Shown here: one piece after another, positions 52,105-60,410 of the stretch
Layout of the letters: the number at the start of each line of letters is the position of its first letter
Numbering within the stretch: the first letter of the stretch is position 1
Assembly: GCF_023487995.1 (NCBI RefSeq)
Contig: NZ_JAMFKN010000012.1
Location: forward strand, 1 to 64,000
Source: Thermohalobaculum sediminis
Lineage (GTDB): Bacteria > Pseudomonadota > Alphaproteobacteria > Rhodobacterales > Rhodobacteraceae
Direction: 5' to 3'
DNA: 64,000 nucleotides
The notes under the pieces: model-generated
What the model saw: only the letters and a program-made list of their open reading frames with translations
Database searches by the model: none
Told to the model about the DNA's origin: nothing
Program-made: the position numbers and the translations under genes

Positions 52105-52865
52105 TCCGGCTGTCCGCCAATCTCGGCTTTCTCTGGACCGACCTGCGGCTGCCGGACGCGATCCGCGCTGCGGCGGCGGCGGGCTTCGACGCGGTCGAGT
52201 TGCACTGGCCCTATGACGTGCCCGCGGCCGAGGTGCGGGGCGCGCTGGACGAGACGGGGCTGCCGGTGCTGTCGCTGAACACGCCGCGCGGCGATCCCGC
52301 GCGCGGCGAGAACGGGCTTGGCGCCCTGCCCGGCCGCGAGGCCGAGGCGCGGGCGGCGAGCGGGCAGGCCTTCGACTATGGCGCCGCGATCGGCGCGCGC
52401 CACGTCCATGTCATGGCGGGCGTGGCCGCGGGTCCCGCCGCGCATGACGCCTATCTCGACACCCTCGCCCATGCCGCCGAGCGTGCCCGGCGCGAACGGA
52501 TGGGCGTTCTAATCGAGCCGCTCAACCCGCGCGACGCGCCCGGCTACTTCCTCGCCGGCGCGGACCAGGCGGCCGGGATCATCGCGGCCCTGGGCCGGCC
52601 CGAGGTGCGGCTGATGTTCGACTGCTATCACCTGCAGATCCTCCACGGCGATCTCACGCGCCTTTTCCAGCGCCTCGCGCCGGTGACCGGGCATGTGCAG
52701 TTCGCGGGCGTCCCGGACCGCGGCGCGCCCGACGAGGGCGAGATCGCCTATGATCGCCTGCTGCCGGCGATCGCGGCGCTTGGCCATGACGGCTTCTTCG
52801 GCGCCGAATACCGCCCGCGCGGCGCGACGGGCGACGGCCTCGGCTGGATGCGCGTCTTCCGCTGA
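52101..52865 (+). CDS. otnI: 2-oxo-tetronate isomerase (hydroxypyruvate-isomerase family)
   Basis: The 254-residue TIM barrel has the metal/acid residues of the Hyi family in VLIEPLNPRDAPGYFL, MFDCYHLQILHGDL, GHVQFAGVPDRGAPDEGEI and FFGAEYRPRG. It converts 2-oxo-tetronate to 3-oxo-tetronate, the step between LtnD and OtnK. Hydroxypyruvate isomerase itself is similar, but the operon decides the assignment. It is the last gene of the operon; a GC-rich hairpin follows. Confidence 0.92.
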   Translation: MIRLSANLGFLWTDLRLPDAIRAAAAAGFDAVELHWPYDVPAAEVRGALDETGLPVLSLNTPRGDPARGENGLGALPGREAEARAASGQAFDYGAAIGARHVHVMAGVAAGPAAHDAYLDTLAHAAERARRERMGVLIEPLNPRDAPGYFLAGADQAAGIIAALGRPEVRLMFDCYHLQILHGDLTRLFQRLAPVTGHVQFAGVPDRGAPDEGEIAYDRLLPAIAALGHDGFFGAEYRPRGATGDGLGWMRVFR

Positions 52866-52866
52866 G

Positions 52867-52901
52867 GCGCGCGCGGAGCCCCTCCGTGGCGCCGCGCGCG
52901 C
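52867..52901. terminator. GC-rich hairpin between convergent genes
   Basis: GCGCGCGCGG (52867-52876) pairs with CCGCGCGCGC (52892-52901). It lies directly after otnI and faces the end of the beta-CASP gene, so it could serve both strands. No T run follows. Confidence 0.4.
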
Positions 52902-52914
52902 TACGCGCGGGGGG

Positions 52915-54297
52915 TCAGATCTCGAAGGCCTCGTGCATCGCGGGCATGACCACCGCGCCGGTGCCCAGCCCCTCGGCCAGCGCGGTCATCGAGGACGGCT
53001 CGCCATGCACGAGGAAGGTTGTCCCCGGCCCGCCCAGGCGGGCGTGCCAGGCGCGCAGCTCGCTCGCGTCGGCATGCGCCGAGAAGCCGTTGATGGTGTG
53101 GATCCGGGCCCGCACCGGCACCTCGTCGCCGAAGATCCTCACCTTCTGCGCCCCGTCGATGATGCGCCGCGCCAGCGTGCCCTCGGCGGCGAAGCCCACG
53201 AAGACGACGCTGCAATCGGCATGCGGCAGGTTGTGCCGCAGGTGATGACGGATGCGGCCCCCGGTGCACATGCCCGACCCGGCCAGGATCAGCGCGCCCG
53301 ATCGGATCTGGTTGAGGGCCGCAGACTCGCCCGCCTCGGAAACGAGGTGCAAGCCCGGCAGCTCGAACGGGTCGTGCCCGGCGGCAAAGATCTGCGCGAT
53401 CTCGTGGCGGTAGGCATCGGGGTGGCGGCGGAAGATCTCGGTGGCCGAGATCGCCATCGGCGAGTCGAGGAACACCTGCAAGGTCTTGGGCACCTTCCCA
53501 TGGCGCTTGCCCTCGCCGAGATGGAACAGGATCTCCTGCGCGCGCTCCATCGCGAAGGACGGGATCACGACGTTGCCGCCGCGCTCGAGCGTGGCGCGGA
53601 TCGCGCCGTAGAGCTCGGCCACCGACGCCGCGCGCGAGCGGTGGTCGCGGTCGCCATAGGTCGTCTCCATCACCACGGCATCGACGGGCCCCGGCGGCTC
53701 GGGCGACAGGAACAGCGGGCTTTCGCGCCCGCCCAGATCGCCCGAGAACAGCACCCGGCGCGTCTGCCCCCGCTCGGTCAGCTCCAGCAGGATCGAGGCC
53801 GAGCCGAGGATGTGGCCCGCGTCGAAGAAGGTCGCGGCGATCCCCTCGCGCAGCTGGATGCGGGTGCCATAGCGCGCGGTCCGGCCGAAGCGGTCGAAGG
53901 CGTTCAGCACGTCGAGCGTGTCGTAGAGCGGACCGTCGGCGGTGGGAGCCGCCCGCCCGCGCTTGCGCCAGCGCTTCGCCTCCTCCTCCTGCAGCTTTCC
54001 GGCATCGAGCAGCACCAGCCGCGCCAGCTCGCGCGTCGGCGCCGTCGCGATCACCTCGCCGTCGAAGCCGCGCCGCACAAGCAGCGGCAAGCGTCCGCAG
54101 TGATCGAGATGCGCGTGGGTCAGCAGCAGGAAATCGACCGTCGGGGGCTCGAAGCCGAAGGGCGCGGCGTTGTCCTCGTCGAGCTCGTGCCCCCCCTGGA
54201 AGATGCCGCAGTCGATCAGGATCCGCGTGCCCGCGCAGGTCACCAGGTGGCATGACCCCGTGACCTGCCGCGCGGCGCCGTGAAACGCGATCTCCAT
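52915..54297 (-). CDS. Beta-CASP metallo-beta-lactamase nuclease (RNA exonuclease-like)
   Basis: The 460-residue protein starts at ATG 54297 behind AAGGAGG. The metallo-beta-lactamase domain has LLTHAHLDHCGRLP (His61, His63, Asp65, His66), FFDAGHILGSASILLEL and LFSGDLGG; the inserted beta-CASP region has IPSFAMERAQEILFHL; the RMMBL-type end has INGFSAHADASELRAWHARL and FLVHGEPSS. It is a homologue of CPSF-73/YsxB-type RNA nucleases. The LOG gene follows upstream on the same strand at 35 bases. Confidence 0.93.
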   Translation of the reverse strand: MEIAFHGAARQVTGSCHLVTCAGTRILIDCGIFQGGHELDEDNAAPFGFEPPTVDFLLLTHAHLDHCGRLPLLVRRGFDGEVIATAPTRELARLVLLDAGKLQEEEAKRWRKRGRAAPTADGPLYDTLDVLNAFDRFGRTARYGTRIQLREGIAATFFDAGHILGSASILLELTERGQTRRVLFSGDLGGRESPLFLSPEPPGPVDAVVMETTYGDRDHRSRAASVAELYGAIRATLERGGNVVIPSFAMERAQEILFHLGEGKRHGKVPKTLQVFLDSPMAISATEIFRRHPDAYRHEIAQIFAAGHDPFELPGLHLVSEAGESAALNQIRSGALILAGSGMCTGGRIRHHLRHNLPHADCSVVFVGFAAEGTLARRIIDGAQKVRIFGDEVPVRARIHTINGFSAHADASELRAWHARLGGPGTTFLVHGEPSSMTALAEGLGTGAVVMPAMHEAFEI

Positions 54298-54332
54298 CGC
54301 CCCCGCCTCCTTCGCTGGCCGCCGCGCCCCGT

Positions 54333-55295
54333 TCAGGGAAACAGCGGCGCGCCGCGCGCCTCGTGCCACGCGGCGATCCGGGCCTGGATTTCCTCGGCGG
54401 TCTCGACCACCGAAAAGAGTTCGAGATCCTCGCCCGCGATCATCCCCTCGGCCACCAGGAAGTCGAAGTCGACCGCCCGCGACCAGAAGGCGCGACCGAC
54501 GAGAACGACCGGCAGGGGCGCGATCTTGCGCGTCTGGATCAGCGTCAGCGTCTCGAACACCTCGTCGAAGGTGCCGAAGCCGCCGGGGAACGCCACCAGC
54601 GCGCAGGCGCGGTACAGGAAGTGCAGCTTTCGCATCCCGAAATAGTGGAACTGGAAGCACAGGTCCGGCGTGATGTAGGGGTTGGGATACTGCTCGTAGG
54701 GCAGGCTGATGTTGAGCCCGACCGACTGCATCCCGACCTGGAAGGCGCCCCGGTTCGCGGCCTCCATCAGCCCTGGCCCTCCGCCCGTCATCATCGCGAT
54801 GCGCTCGCCATGGGGGCGCCCGTCGAGGCGGCCGACAAGCGCCGCGAACTCGCGCGCGACGTCGTAGTAGCGGCTGTTGTCGGCGATCCGCTCGGCCAGC
54901 GCCACGGCACGGCGCGCGGCCGGGTCGTCGGGCGCGAGATCGAGCGCCTCGCGTGCCGCGTCGAGCCGGCGCCGCGCCGCGCGCGGCTCGGGGATGCGCG
55001 CGCTGCCGAACACCACGATGGTGTGCGCGATGCCATGCGCGGCGAGACCCTGCTCGGCCTTGAGATAGTCGAGTTGCAGGCGCGCACCGCGGGTGTCGTC
55101 GGCCTGCAGGAAGTCGACATCGTGATCGGCCAGCCGGTAGCTGGGCCGTGCCATGGTCGCCATCACGCGCTCGAGCGCCTCGCAGTCGTCGCAGGGGTCC
55201 TTGGGGCTCTGCCACGGAAAGGGCTCGGCGGGTGCCTCCATCGGCATTCCGGCGGGGTCGTCGGCGATCGGCATCCCGGATGAGGGGTTCGGCAT
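54333..55295 (-). CDS. LOG-family protein (TIGR00730-like phosphoribohydrolase)
   Basis: The LOG motifs are GGGPGLMEAANRGA and PGGFGTFDEVFETLTLIQT, with FGSARIPEP at the strand-1 loop. Members cleave cytokinin or AMP-type nucleoside monophosphates to the base and ribose 5-phosphate. The 320-residue length includes an N-terminal extension of about 80 residues seen in the longer bacterial branch. I prefer ATG 55295 (GGAG 9 bases upstream) over ATG 55307. It is probably cotranscribed with the beta-CASP nuclease. Confidence 0.9.
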   Translation of the reverse strand: MPNPSSGMPIADDPAGMPMEAPAEPFPWQSPKDPCDDCEALERVMATMARPSYRLADHDVDFLQADDTRGARLQLDYLKAEQGLAAHGIAHTIVVFGSARIPEPRAARRRLDAAREALDLAPDDPAARRAVALAERIADNSRYYDVAREFAALVGRLDGRPHGERIAMMTGGGPGLMEAANRGAFQVGMQSVGLNISLPYEQYPNPYITPDLCFQFHYFGMRKLHFLYRACALVAFPGGFGTFDEVFETLTLIQTRKIAPLPVVLVGRAFWSRAVDFDFLVAEGMIAGEDLELFSVVETAEEIQARIAAWHEARGAPLFP

Positions 55296-55474
55296 CTCGC
55301 GCTCCATACTCTGCACAGCCTGCCCAGCATAGCACCGGGCCCGCCTCGCGGCAGCGCCGCCCGATGCGGCAGATGGACCGACTGCGCCCAAGGGCGGCGC
55401 CCCTGACCCCGCCAACGCCAAAAACCCCGGATCGCCCCGCTGTCACAGGGGCGCCCCGCCGCCGGGACGGACCG

Positions 55475-56401
55475 TCACCCGAGTTCGGCAAGCCGCCTCT
55501 CTTGCCGCGCGATCAGCGTCTCGACCTCGGCGATGTCGGCGGCGCTCAGCCGCGCGCCGGGGCGACGCAGCACCGGCTCGGCGATCACGCCGCGCCGCGC
55601 GAGCACATATTTGCGGATCGCGAGCCCGATGCCGGGCTGCTGTTCGAGCCGGGCGAGCGGCAGGTAGGCGTCGAACAGGTCGCGCCCGCGTTCGGGCGTG
55701 CCGGCGAAATGGTTGCGGCACACCTCGACCATCATCTCGGGATAGGCGAAGCCGGTCATCGCCCCGTCGGCGCCGCGCCCCATCTCCTCGGGCAGGAACA
55801 GCCCGCCATTTCCGCACAGGATCGAGATCCGCCTCGACCCCGCGTCGGATGCCGCGCGGAGCGCCGAGATCTTGGACAGGCCGGGCCAGTCCTCATGCTT
55901 GAGCATGACGCAGGTGGGCAGGTCCTCGACGATCTTCAGGATGACGGACGGCGCGATCTGCACCTTGGTCACCAGCGGATAGTCCTGCAGCACGAAAGGC
56001 GTGTCGCCCAGCTCCTCGGCCACGCCGCGGTAATAGGCGACGATCTGCTCGTCGGTCGAAAGCGAGGCGGGCGGCGCCACCATGACCCCCGCGGCCCCAT
56101 CGCCCATCACCGCCTGGGACAGCGCGCGCATCTGCGCGAAGCCCGGCGCCGAGACGCCCACCACAACCGGGACGCGCCCGGCCACGCGGCCCAGCACGCG
56201 GCGCACGACCTCGCCCGACTCGGCGGCCGTGAGCTTCGGCGCCTCGCCCATCATGCCCAGCACCGTGAGCCCGTCGGCGCCGGCGCCGAGGTAGAAATCG
56301 ACCATCCGGTCGATGCTGTCGAAATCGACGGCCCCGTCGGCCTTGAAGGGCGTCACGGCGATCACGAAGACACCGCGCGCGGATTCGTCCAGTCTGGTCA
56401 T
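55475..56401 (-). CDS. Dihydrodipicolinate synthase/N-acetylneuraminate lyase family aldolase
   Basis: The 308-residue TIM barrel has the Schiff-base Lys168 (VMLKHEDWPG) and the catalytic Tyr141 (QDYPLVTK), and a GMMGEAPKLT version of the GxxGE loop. It is a class I pyruvate-type aldolase, but the context (hydantoin racemase and dihydropyrimidinase) argues against lysine biosynthesis. It overlaps the racemase gene by ATGA. A role in cleaving or hydrating the carbon skeleton released from the ureide is possible; the substrate is unknown. Confidence 0.9.
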   Translation of the reverse strand: MTRLDESARGVFVIAVTPFKADGAVDFDSIDRMVDFYLGAGADGLTVLGMMGEAPKLTAAESGEVVRRVLGRVAGRVPVVVGVSAPGFAQMRALSQAVMGDGAAGVMVAPPASLSTDEQIVAYYRGVAEELGDTPFVLQDYPLVTKVQIAPSVILKIVEDLPTCVMLKHEDWPGLSKISALRAASDAGSRRISILCGNGGLFLPEEMGRGADGAMTGFAYPEMMVEVCRNHFAGTPERGRDLFDAYLPLARLEQQPGIGLAIRKYVLARRGVIAEPVLRRPGARLSAADIAEVETLIARQERRLAELG

Positions 56402-57090
56402 TCCCTCTCCCCTTCGACGCGCGGCCGGCGACGCCAGCCCAGTGCGATCTGTCCCAAGGCCATGGCGACGGCGGCCTGCGTGGGCTCGACCACCGGCAGG
56501 CTGGTCTCCTGCTCCAGCCGGTCGCGGTAGGCCGCCATCCCGGCGCAGCCCATGATCAGCACATCCGCCAGATGCGCGTCGCGCAGCCGCCGGCCCGTCT
56601 CGATCATCCGGCCGAGGGTGCGATCCGCATCGGCCAGCTCGGCCACGCCAAGGCCCAGCGGCAGATCCCCCGCCAGGCGGTCGAGCACACCCATGGCGCC
56701 GAAATACCGGATATGCCGCGGCACCGAGGGCGGCAGGATCGAGATCACGCCGAACCTCTGGCCCAGGCTCATCGCCGTCAGCACCGCGCACTCCGCGATC
56801 CCCAGCACCGGCTTCGCGGTCGCGTCGCGCAGGGCGTGCAGGCCCGGATCGCCGAAGCAGGCGATCACGAAGCCGGACGCCTCGGGCTCGAGCGCGAGGC
56901 AATGCCGCAGCAAGGGCTCGATCACCCGATCCGCCTGGAGCTGGCTCTCGATGCCCGGCGGCCCCTCGGCGAGCGTGCGGCAGATGATCTCGGGCCCGTC
57001 CGGCCGGCGAAGGCGCGAAATCCCCGCGTCGATCGCAGCGGTGACGGTGCGCGAGCTGTTGGGGTTGACGACGAACAGCCTGCCGCTCAT
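56398..57090 (-). CDS. Asp/Glu/hydantoin racemase family protein
   Basis: The 230-residue protein starts MSGRLFVVNPNSSRTVTAAI, as hydantoin racemases do, and has the two catalytic cysteines Cys78 (IACFGDPGL) and Cys182 (MGCAGMA). Hydantoin racemases interconvert D- and L-5-substituted hydantoins. It is coupled to the DapA-like gene and follows the dihydropyrimidinase gene by about 150 bases on the same strand, so it probably feeds the preferred enantiomer to that enzyme. Confidence 0.9.
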   Translation of the reverse strand: MSGRLFVVNPNSSRTVTAAIDAGISRLRRPDGPEIICRTLAEGPPGIESQLQADRVIEPLLRHCLALEPEASGFVIACFGDPGLHALRDATAKPVLGIAECAVLTAMSLGQRFGVISILPPSVPRHIRYFGAMGVLDRLAGDLPLGLGVAELADADRTLGRMIETGRRLRDAHLADVLIMGCAGMAAYRDRLEQETSLPVVEPTQAAVAMALGQIALGWRRRPRVEGERE

Positions 57091-57238
57091 GCGCCCTCCG
57101 TCCTCCGGCCGGCGCGCGGGCGGGACGCCACCGCACTTCGAGCCCGGTCCTGCATTCGGTCACTCCCGCCGCCCAAGCGGCCGTCGCCGCCTGCTCCGCC
57201 GGGTCTGCCAGCGACCGCGCCGCAGGGCAAGCGCCGCG

Positions 57239-58702
57239 TCACCGCCATGCGGGGGTTCCGCCCATTGCCGCAAGCTCGGCGCCCTGGCGGCCGGTGGGGC
57301 GCATCGTCTCCCCCACCGCACGGCGCAGCAGGCGGCCCCCGCCGGGCTCGCCGGTCAACCGCCCGCCCTCGACGATCGCGCGGCCCCGCAGCAGCACCAT
57401 CTGCGGCCAGCCGGTGATCTCGCGCCCGGCGAAGGGCGTGTAGCCCGCATTGTCCTGCCCGTCGGCGTCGCTCAGGGTGACGCGCCGGTCCTGGTCCCAG
57501 ATCACGAGGTCCGCGTCCGAACCCACCGAGATCGTGCCCTTTCCCGCGAGGCCGTAAAGCCGCGCTGGCGCCGTCGATGTCAGCTCGACGAAGCGCTGCG
57601 CCCCCAGCCGGCCCTTAGAGACCATCGCGTCGAACATCAGCGCCTGTCGAAGCCCGATTCCCGGCAGCCCGTTGGCGATGCGGTCGAACGAGGGAGCGGG
57701 GCCGGCCCGTAGCTTGCCCGACTGGTCGAAGCGATAGGGCGAATGGTCGGACGAGACGTAGCCGAGATCGCCGGTGGCAAGCCCCTGCCACAGCGCGTCC
57801 TGATCCAGGACCTCGCGCTGCGGCGGGCTGCACATGAACTTCGCGCCCTCGATGCCGGGCCGGTCGAGCACCTCGGCCGTCATGAACAGGTAATGCGGGC
57901 ATGTCTCGGCATGCACCCTGAGGCCGGCGGCGCGCGCGCGGGCGACCACGCCGACCCCCTCGGCGGTCGAGACGTGGAACAGCACGATGGGCTGGTCGAC
58001 GAAGGCGGCGAGCCGGATCATGCGCTCCATGGCCTCGACCTCGGCCACGCGGGGATGGCTCAGCGCGTGGGCGGCGGGCGCGGTCAGGCCCGCCGCGAGC
58101 AGGCGCCTCGTCATCCAGCGGATCAGGCCGTCGTTCTCGGCATGGATGCAGACCAGCGCGCCATGCTCGCGCGCGCAGGCCATCAGGTCGAGGATCTGCT
58201 CGTCGCCCAGCCGCACCTTGTCGTAGGTGGTGAAGATCTTGATCGAGCGATGCCCCTCGGCGATCAGCGCCGGCAGGTCCCGCGTGAGCGCCGCCTCGTC
58301 GGGATCCGAGACGATCATGTGGAAGGCGTGGTCCACGATCGCGCCGCGCGCGGCCCGCGCGGTATAGTCGTCCACAACGTCGCGCAGCCGCATCCCGGGA
58401 TGCTGGGACGCGAACGAGATCACGCTGGTGGTGCCGCCAAGGGCGGCGGCCCGCGTCGCGGTCTCGAAGGTGTCGGCGTTCATCACGCCAGTGCCCGAGA
58501 TCTGCTCGATGTGGCAATGGGCGTCGACGCCCCCCGGCGTGACGATGCGGCCGGCTGCGTCGATCTCGCGCCGGGCAGGGCCCAGCCCCTCGCCGATCGC
58601 GGCGACCCGCTCGCCGCGGATCGCGATGTCAGCCCGCATGGTCTCGCCCGCCGTCACCACGATGCCGCCGCGGATCACGAGGTCGTGGTCGTTCGCGCTC
58701 AT
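57239..58702 (-). CDS. Dihydropyrimidinase / D-hydantoinase family amidohydrolase
   Basis: The 487-residue cyclic amidohydrolase shows DAHCHIEQ (metal His62 and His64), the carboxylated Lys155 in SIKIFTTYDK, metal His residues in CIHAEND and LFHVSTAEG, and SSDHSPYRFDQSG near residue 330. It opens dihydrouracil or 5-substituted hydantoins to the N-carbamoyl amino acid. No dihydropyrimidine dehydrogenase or beta-ureidopropionase genes are present here, while a hydantoin racemase follows, so hydantoins are favoured. It is divergent from the TakP-type TRAP operon. Confidence 0.92.
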   Translation of the reverse strand: MSANDHDLVIRGGIVVTAGETMRADIAIRGERVAAIGEGLGPARREIDAAGRIVTPGGVDAHCHIEQISGTGVMNADTFETATRAAALGGTTSVISFASQHPGMRLRDVVDDYTARAARGAIVDHAFHMIVSDPDEAALTRDLPALIAEGHRSIKIFTTYDKVRLGDEQILDLMACAREHGALVCIHAENDGLIRWMTRRLLAAGLTAPAAHALSHPRVAEVEAMERMIRLAAFVDQPIVLFHVSTAEGVGVVARARAAGLRVHAETCPHYLFMTAEVLDRPGIEGAKFMCSPPQREVLDQDALWQGLATGDLGYVSSDHSPYRFDQSGKLRAGPAPSFDRIANGLPGIGLRQALMFDAMVSKGRLGAQRFVELTSTAPARLYGLAGKGTISVGSDADLVIWDQDRRVTLSDADGQDNAGYTPFAGREITGWPQMVLLRGRAIVEGGRLTGEPGGGRLLRRAVGETMRPTGRQGAELAAMGGTPAWR

Positions 58703-59247
58703 TCTCCGGGCTCCGTCGCGGGTTGCGGTCCGGGCGGACTGTAGCCACCCGGCGGGGCGGATGTCATGCGCGACGTTGCGCGCCCGAGATCGTCTCGGGC
58801 GGACGGCGCCGGGGACTGGCAGCACCCGAGTCGCCCGCCGCGAAGGCCGCAATCGATTCGGACACGCAGCGCGCCCGGAGCCGCCGCTCGCCCCCGGCCG
58901 GCCGTTCACGCAGAGCTGATCGGCGTTGCGGGCGCCCGCGAGACGGCCCGTCGCGCCGACTGCCGTGCTGGCGACGCCCGAAAGCCGCCAATGCCCCGGA
59001 ATGGCACAGAGACGGACGCGCGAGGCCGTCCGGCAGGCGGAAATGTCTGCCTGAAAGCGGCACCACGGCGCTTGCGCACTGCAGGCTATGCCGATAGCAA
59101 TGGTGCCACTGATGTTTCTGCAATGGTGCCACCGAGGCTCCGATGTACGGTTGACATCGGCAAATCACATCGGAGAAAGCATCCGCCGCAGAACCAATTC
59201 GGATGCACAAAACCAACCGAGACCAACAGACCGGAGGGATATCACAA
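58703..59247. promoter_or_regulatory. Divergent control region between dihydropyrimidinase and TRAP operon
   Basis: No gene is visible in these 545 bases. The part next to dctP holds direct repeats GCAATGGTGCCAC at 59097-59109 and 59120-59132 (23 bases apart, about two helical turns) and an inverse half-site GGCACCAC near 59059, suggesting a regulator with a TGGTGCCA-type site. TTGACA at 59151 may be a -35 box; no good -10 box follows. The remaining part is GC-rich and featureless. Confidence 0.5.
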
Positions 59248-60330
59248 ATGGAACGCCGCCTCTTCCTCAAGGGCGCCGCGCTGACGGGTGCAGCCAGCAC
59301 GCTCGCCGCCCCCGCGATCGCGCAGTCGAAGATCGACATGGTGATCGTATCGACATGGCCGCGCGACTTCCCCGGGCTTGGCACCAGTGCGCAGCGTCTT
59401 GCCGCCCGCATCACCGAGCTGACCGAGGGCCGCATCACCACCCAGTACTTCGCCGCCGGCGAGCGCGTGGGCGCCTTCGACTCGTTCGACGAGGTCGCGT
59501 CGGGCAACGCGCAGGCCTACATCGGCGCCGACTACTACTGGAAGGGCAAGCATCCGGGCTGGGCGCCCTTCACGGCCATCCCGTTCGGCCTGACCTACAC
59601 CGAGCAGGACGCCTGGATCAAATATGCCGGCGGCCAGGAGCTGTGGGACGAGCTGGGCGCCGAGTTCGGCGTGAAGTGCTACGCCTGCGGCAACACCGGC
59701 GTGCAGATGGGCGGCTGGTTCAACAAGGAGATCAACTCGCCCGACGATCTCAAGGGCCTCAAGATGCGCATCCCCGGCCAGGGCGGTGACGTGATCGCGA
59801 AGCTCGGCGGCTCGCCGGTCTCGCTGCCGGGCGGCCAGATCTACGAGAACCTCGTCTCGGGCGCGATCGACGCCACCGAGTGGGTCGGTCCCTGGAACGA
59901 CTACTTCCTCAAGTTCTACGAAGCCGCCAAGTACTACTACTGGCCGGGCATGCACGAGCCGGGCTCGCAGCTCTCGCTCGGCATGAACGCCTCGTGGTGG
60001 GGCTCGCTCTCGAAGAACGACCAGGCCATCATCCACGCGGCGTGCAACGAGGAAAACGCGCGCCAGATGGCCGAGACCAACGCCAACAACGGCACCTACC
60101 TCACAAAGCTGATCAAGGAAAACGGCGTCGAACTCCGCGAGTTCAACGACGACGTCTACGAGGCGTTCGGCGAGGCGGCGGGCGAGGTGTTCGAGGAGGT
60201 GCGCGACCACTCGGATCTGGCCAAGCGCATCATGGACAGCGTCGCAGCGGCGCGCACGGACATCGGTGCATGGACCGCGATCTCGGACGCGGCCTATGTC
60301 GTGAAGCGCAACCGCGTGCTCGGGCTCTGA
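59248..60330 (+). CDS. TRAP transporter substrate-binding protein, TakP-like (alpha-keto acid type)
   Basis: The start at ATG 59248 (GGAGGG 10 bases upstream) gives a twin-arginine leader ERRLFLKGAALTG cleaved near AIA-QS. The 360-residue protein resembles Rhodobacter TakP: CGNTGVQMGGWFNKEINS, the Arg-bearing GLKMRIPGQGGDVIAKLGG, GAIDATEWVGPWNDYF and YYYWPGMHEPGSQL. TakP binds 2-oxo acids such as pyruvate and oxobutyrate. Located next to a hydantoin-degradation locus, it may bring in a keto acid or a carboxylated ureide. A hairpin follows before the small permease. Confidence 0.93.
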   Translation: MERRLFLKGAALTGAASTLAAPAIAQSKIDMVIVSTWPRDFPGLGTSAQRLAARITELTEGRITTQYFAAGERVGAFDSFDEVASGNAQAYIGADYYWKGKHPGWAPFTAIPFGLTYTEQDAWIKYAGGQELWDELGAEFGVKCYACGNTGVQMGGWFNKEINSPDDLKGLKMRIPGQGGDVIAKLGGSPVSLPGGQIYENLVSGAIDATEWVGPWNDYFLKFYEAAKYYYWPGMHEPGSQLSLGMNASWWGSLSKNDQAIIHAACNEENARQMAETNANNGTYLTKLIKENGVELREFNDDVYEAFGEAAGEVFEEVRDHSDLAKRIMDSVAAARTDIGAWTAISDAAYVVKRNRVLGL

Positions 60331-60363
60331 GCGGCGCGCTGACGGCCTGACTTCGGGTCGGTC

Positions 60364-60391
60364 GGGACGAGGCTGCGGCCTCGTCCCTTTT
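60364..60391 (+). terminator. Attenuator-like terminator between dctP and the small permease
   Basis: GGGACGAGGC pairs perfectly with GCCTCGTCCC around a TGCG loop and is followed by TTTT, 34 bases after the dctP stop and 20 bases before the next start. It would reduce transcription of the permeases relative to the binding protein. Confidence 0.75.
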
Positions 60392-60410
60392 CGCAATCTG
60401 CTTGACGGGG

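Noticed and set aside
55475-56401. Lysine-biosynthetic dihydrodipicolinate synthase (dapA)
   Set aside because: The catalytic residues fit the fold, but the loop reads GMMGE rather than the usual GTTGE and the gene is coupled to a racemase in a catabolic locus.
57239-58702. Reductive pyrimidine degradation (dihydropyrimidinase as PydB)
   Set aside because: No dihydropyrimidine dehydrogenase or beta-ureidopropionase is present, while a hydantoin racemase lies next to the gene.
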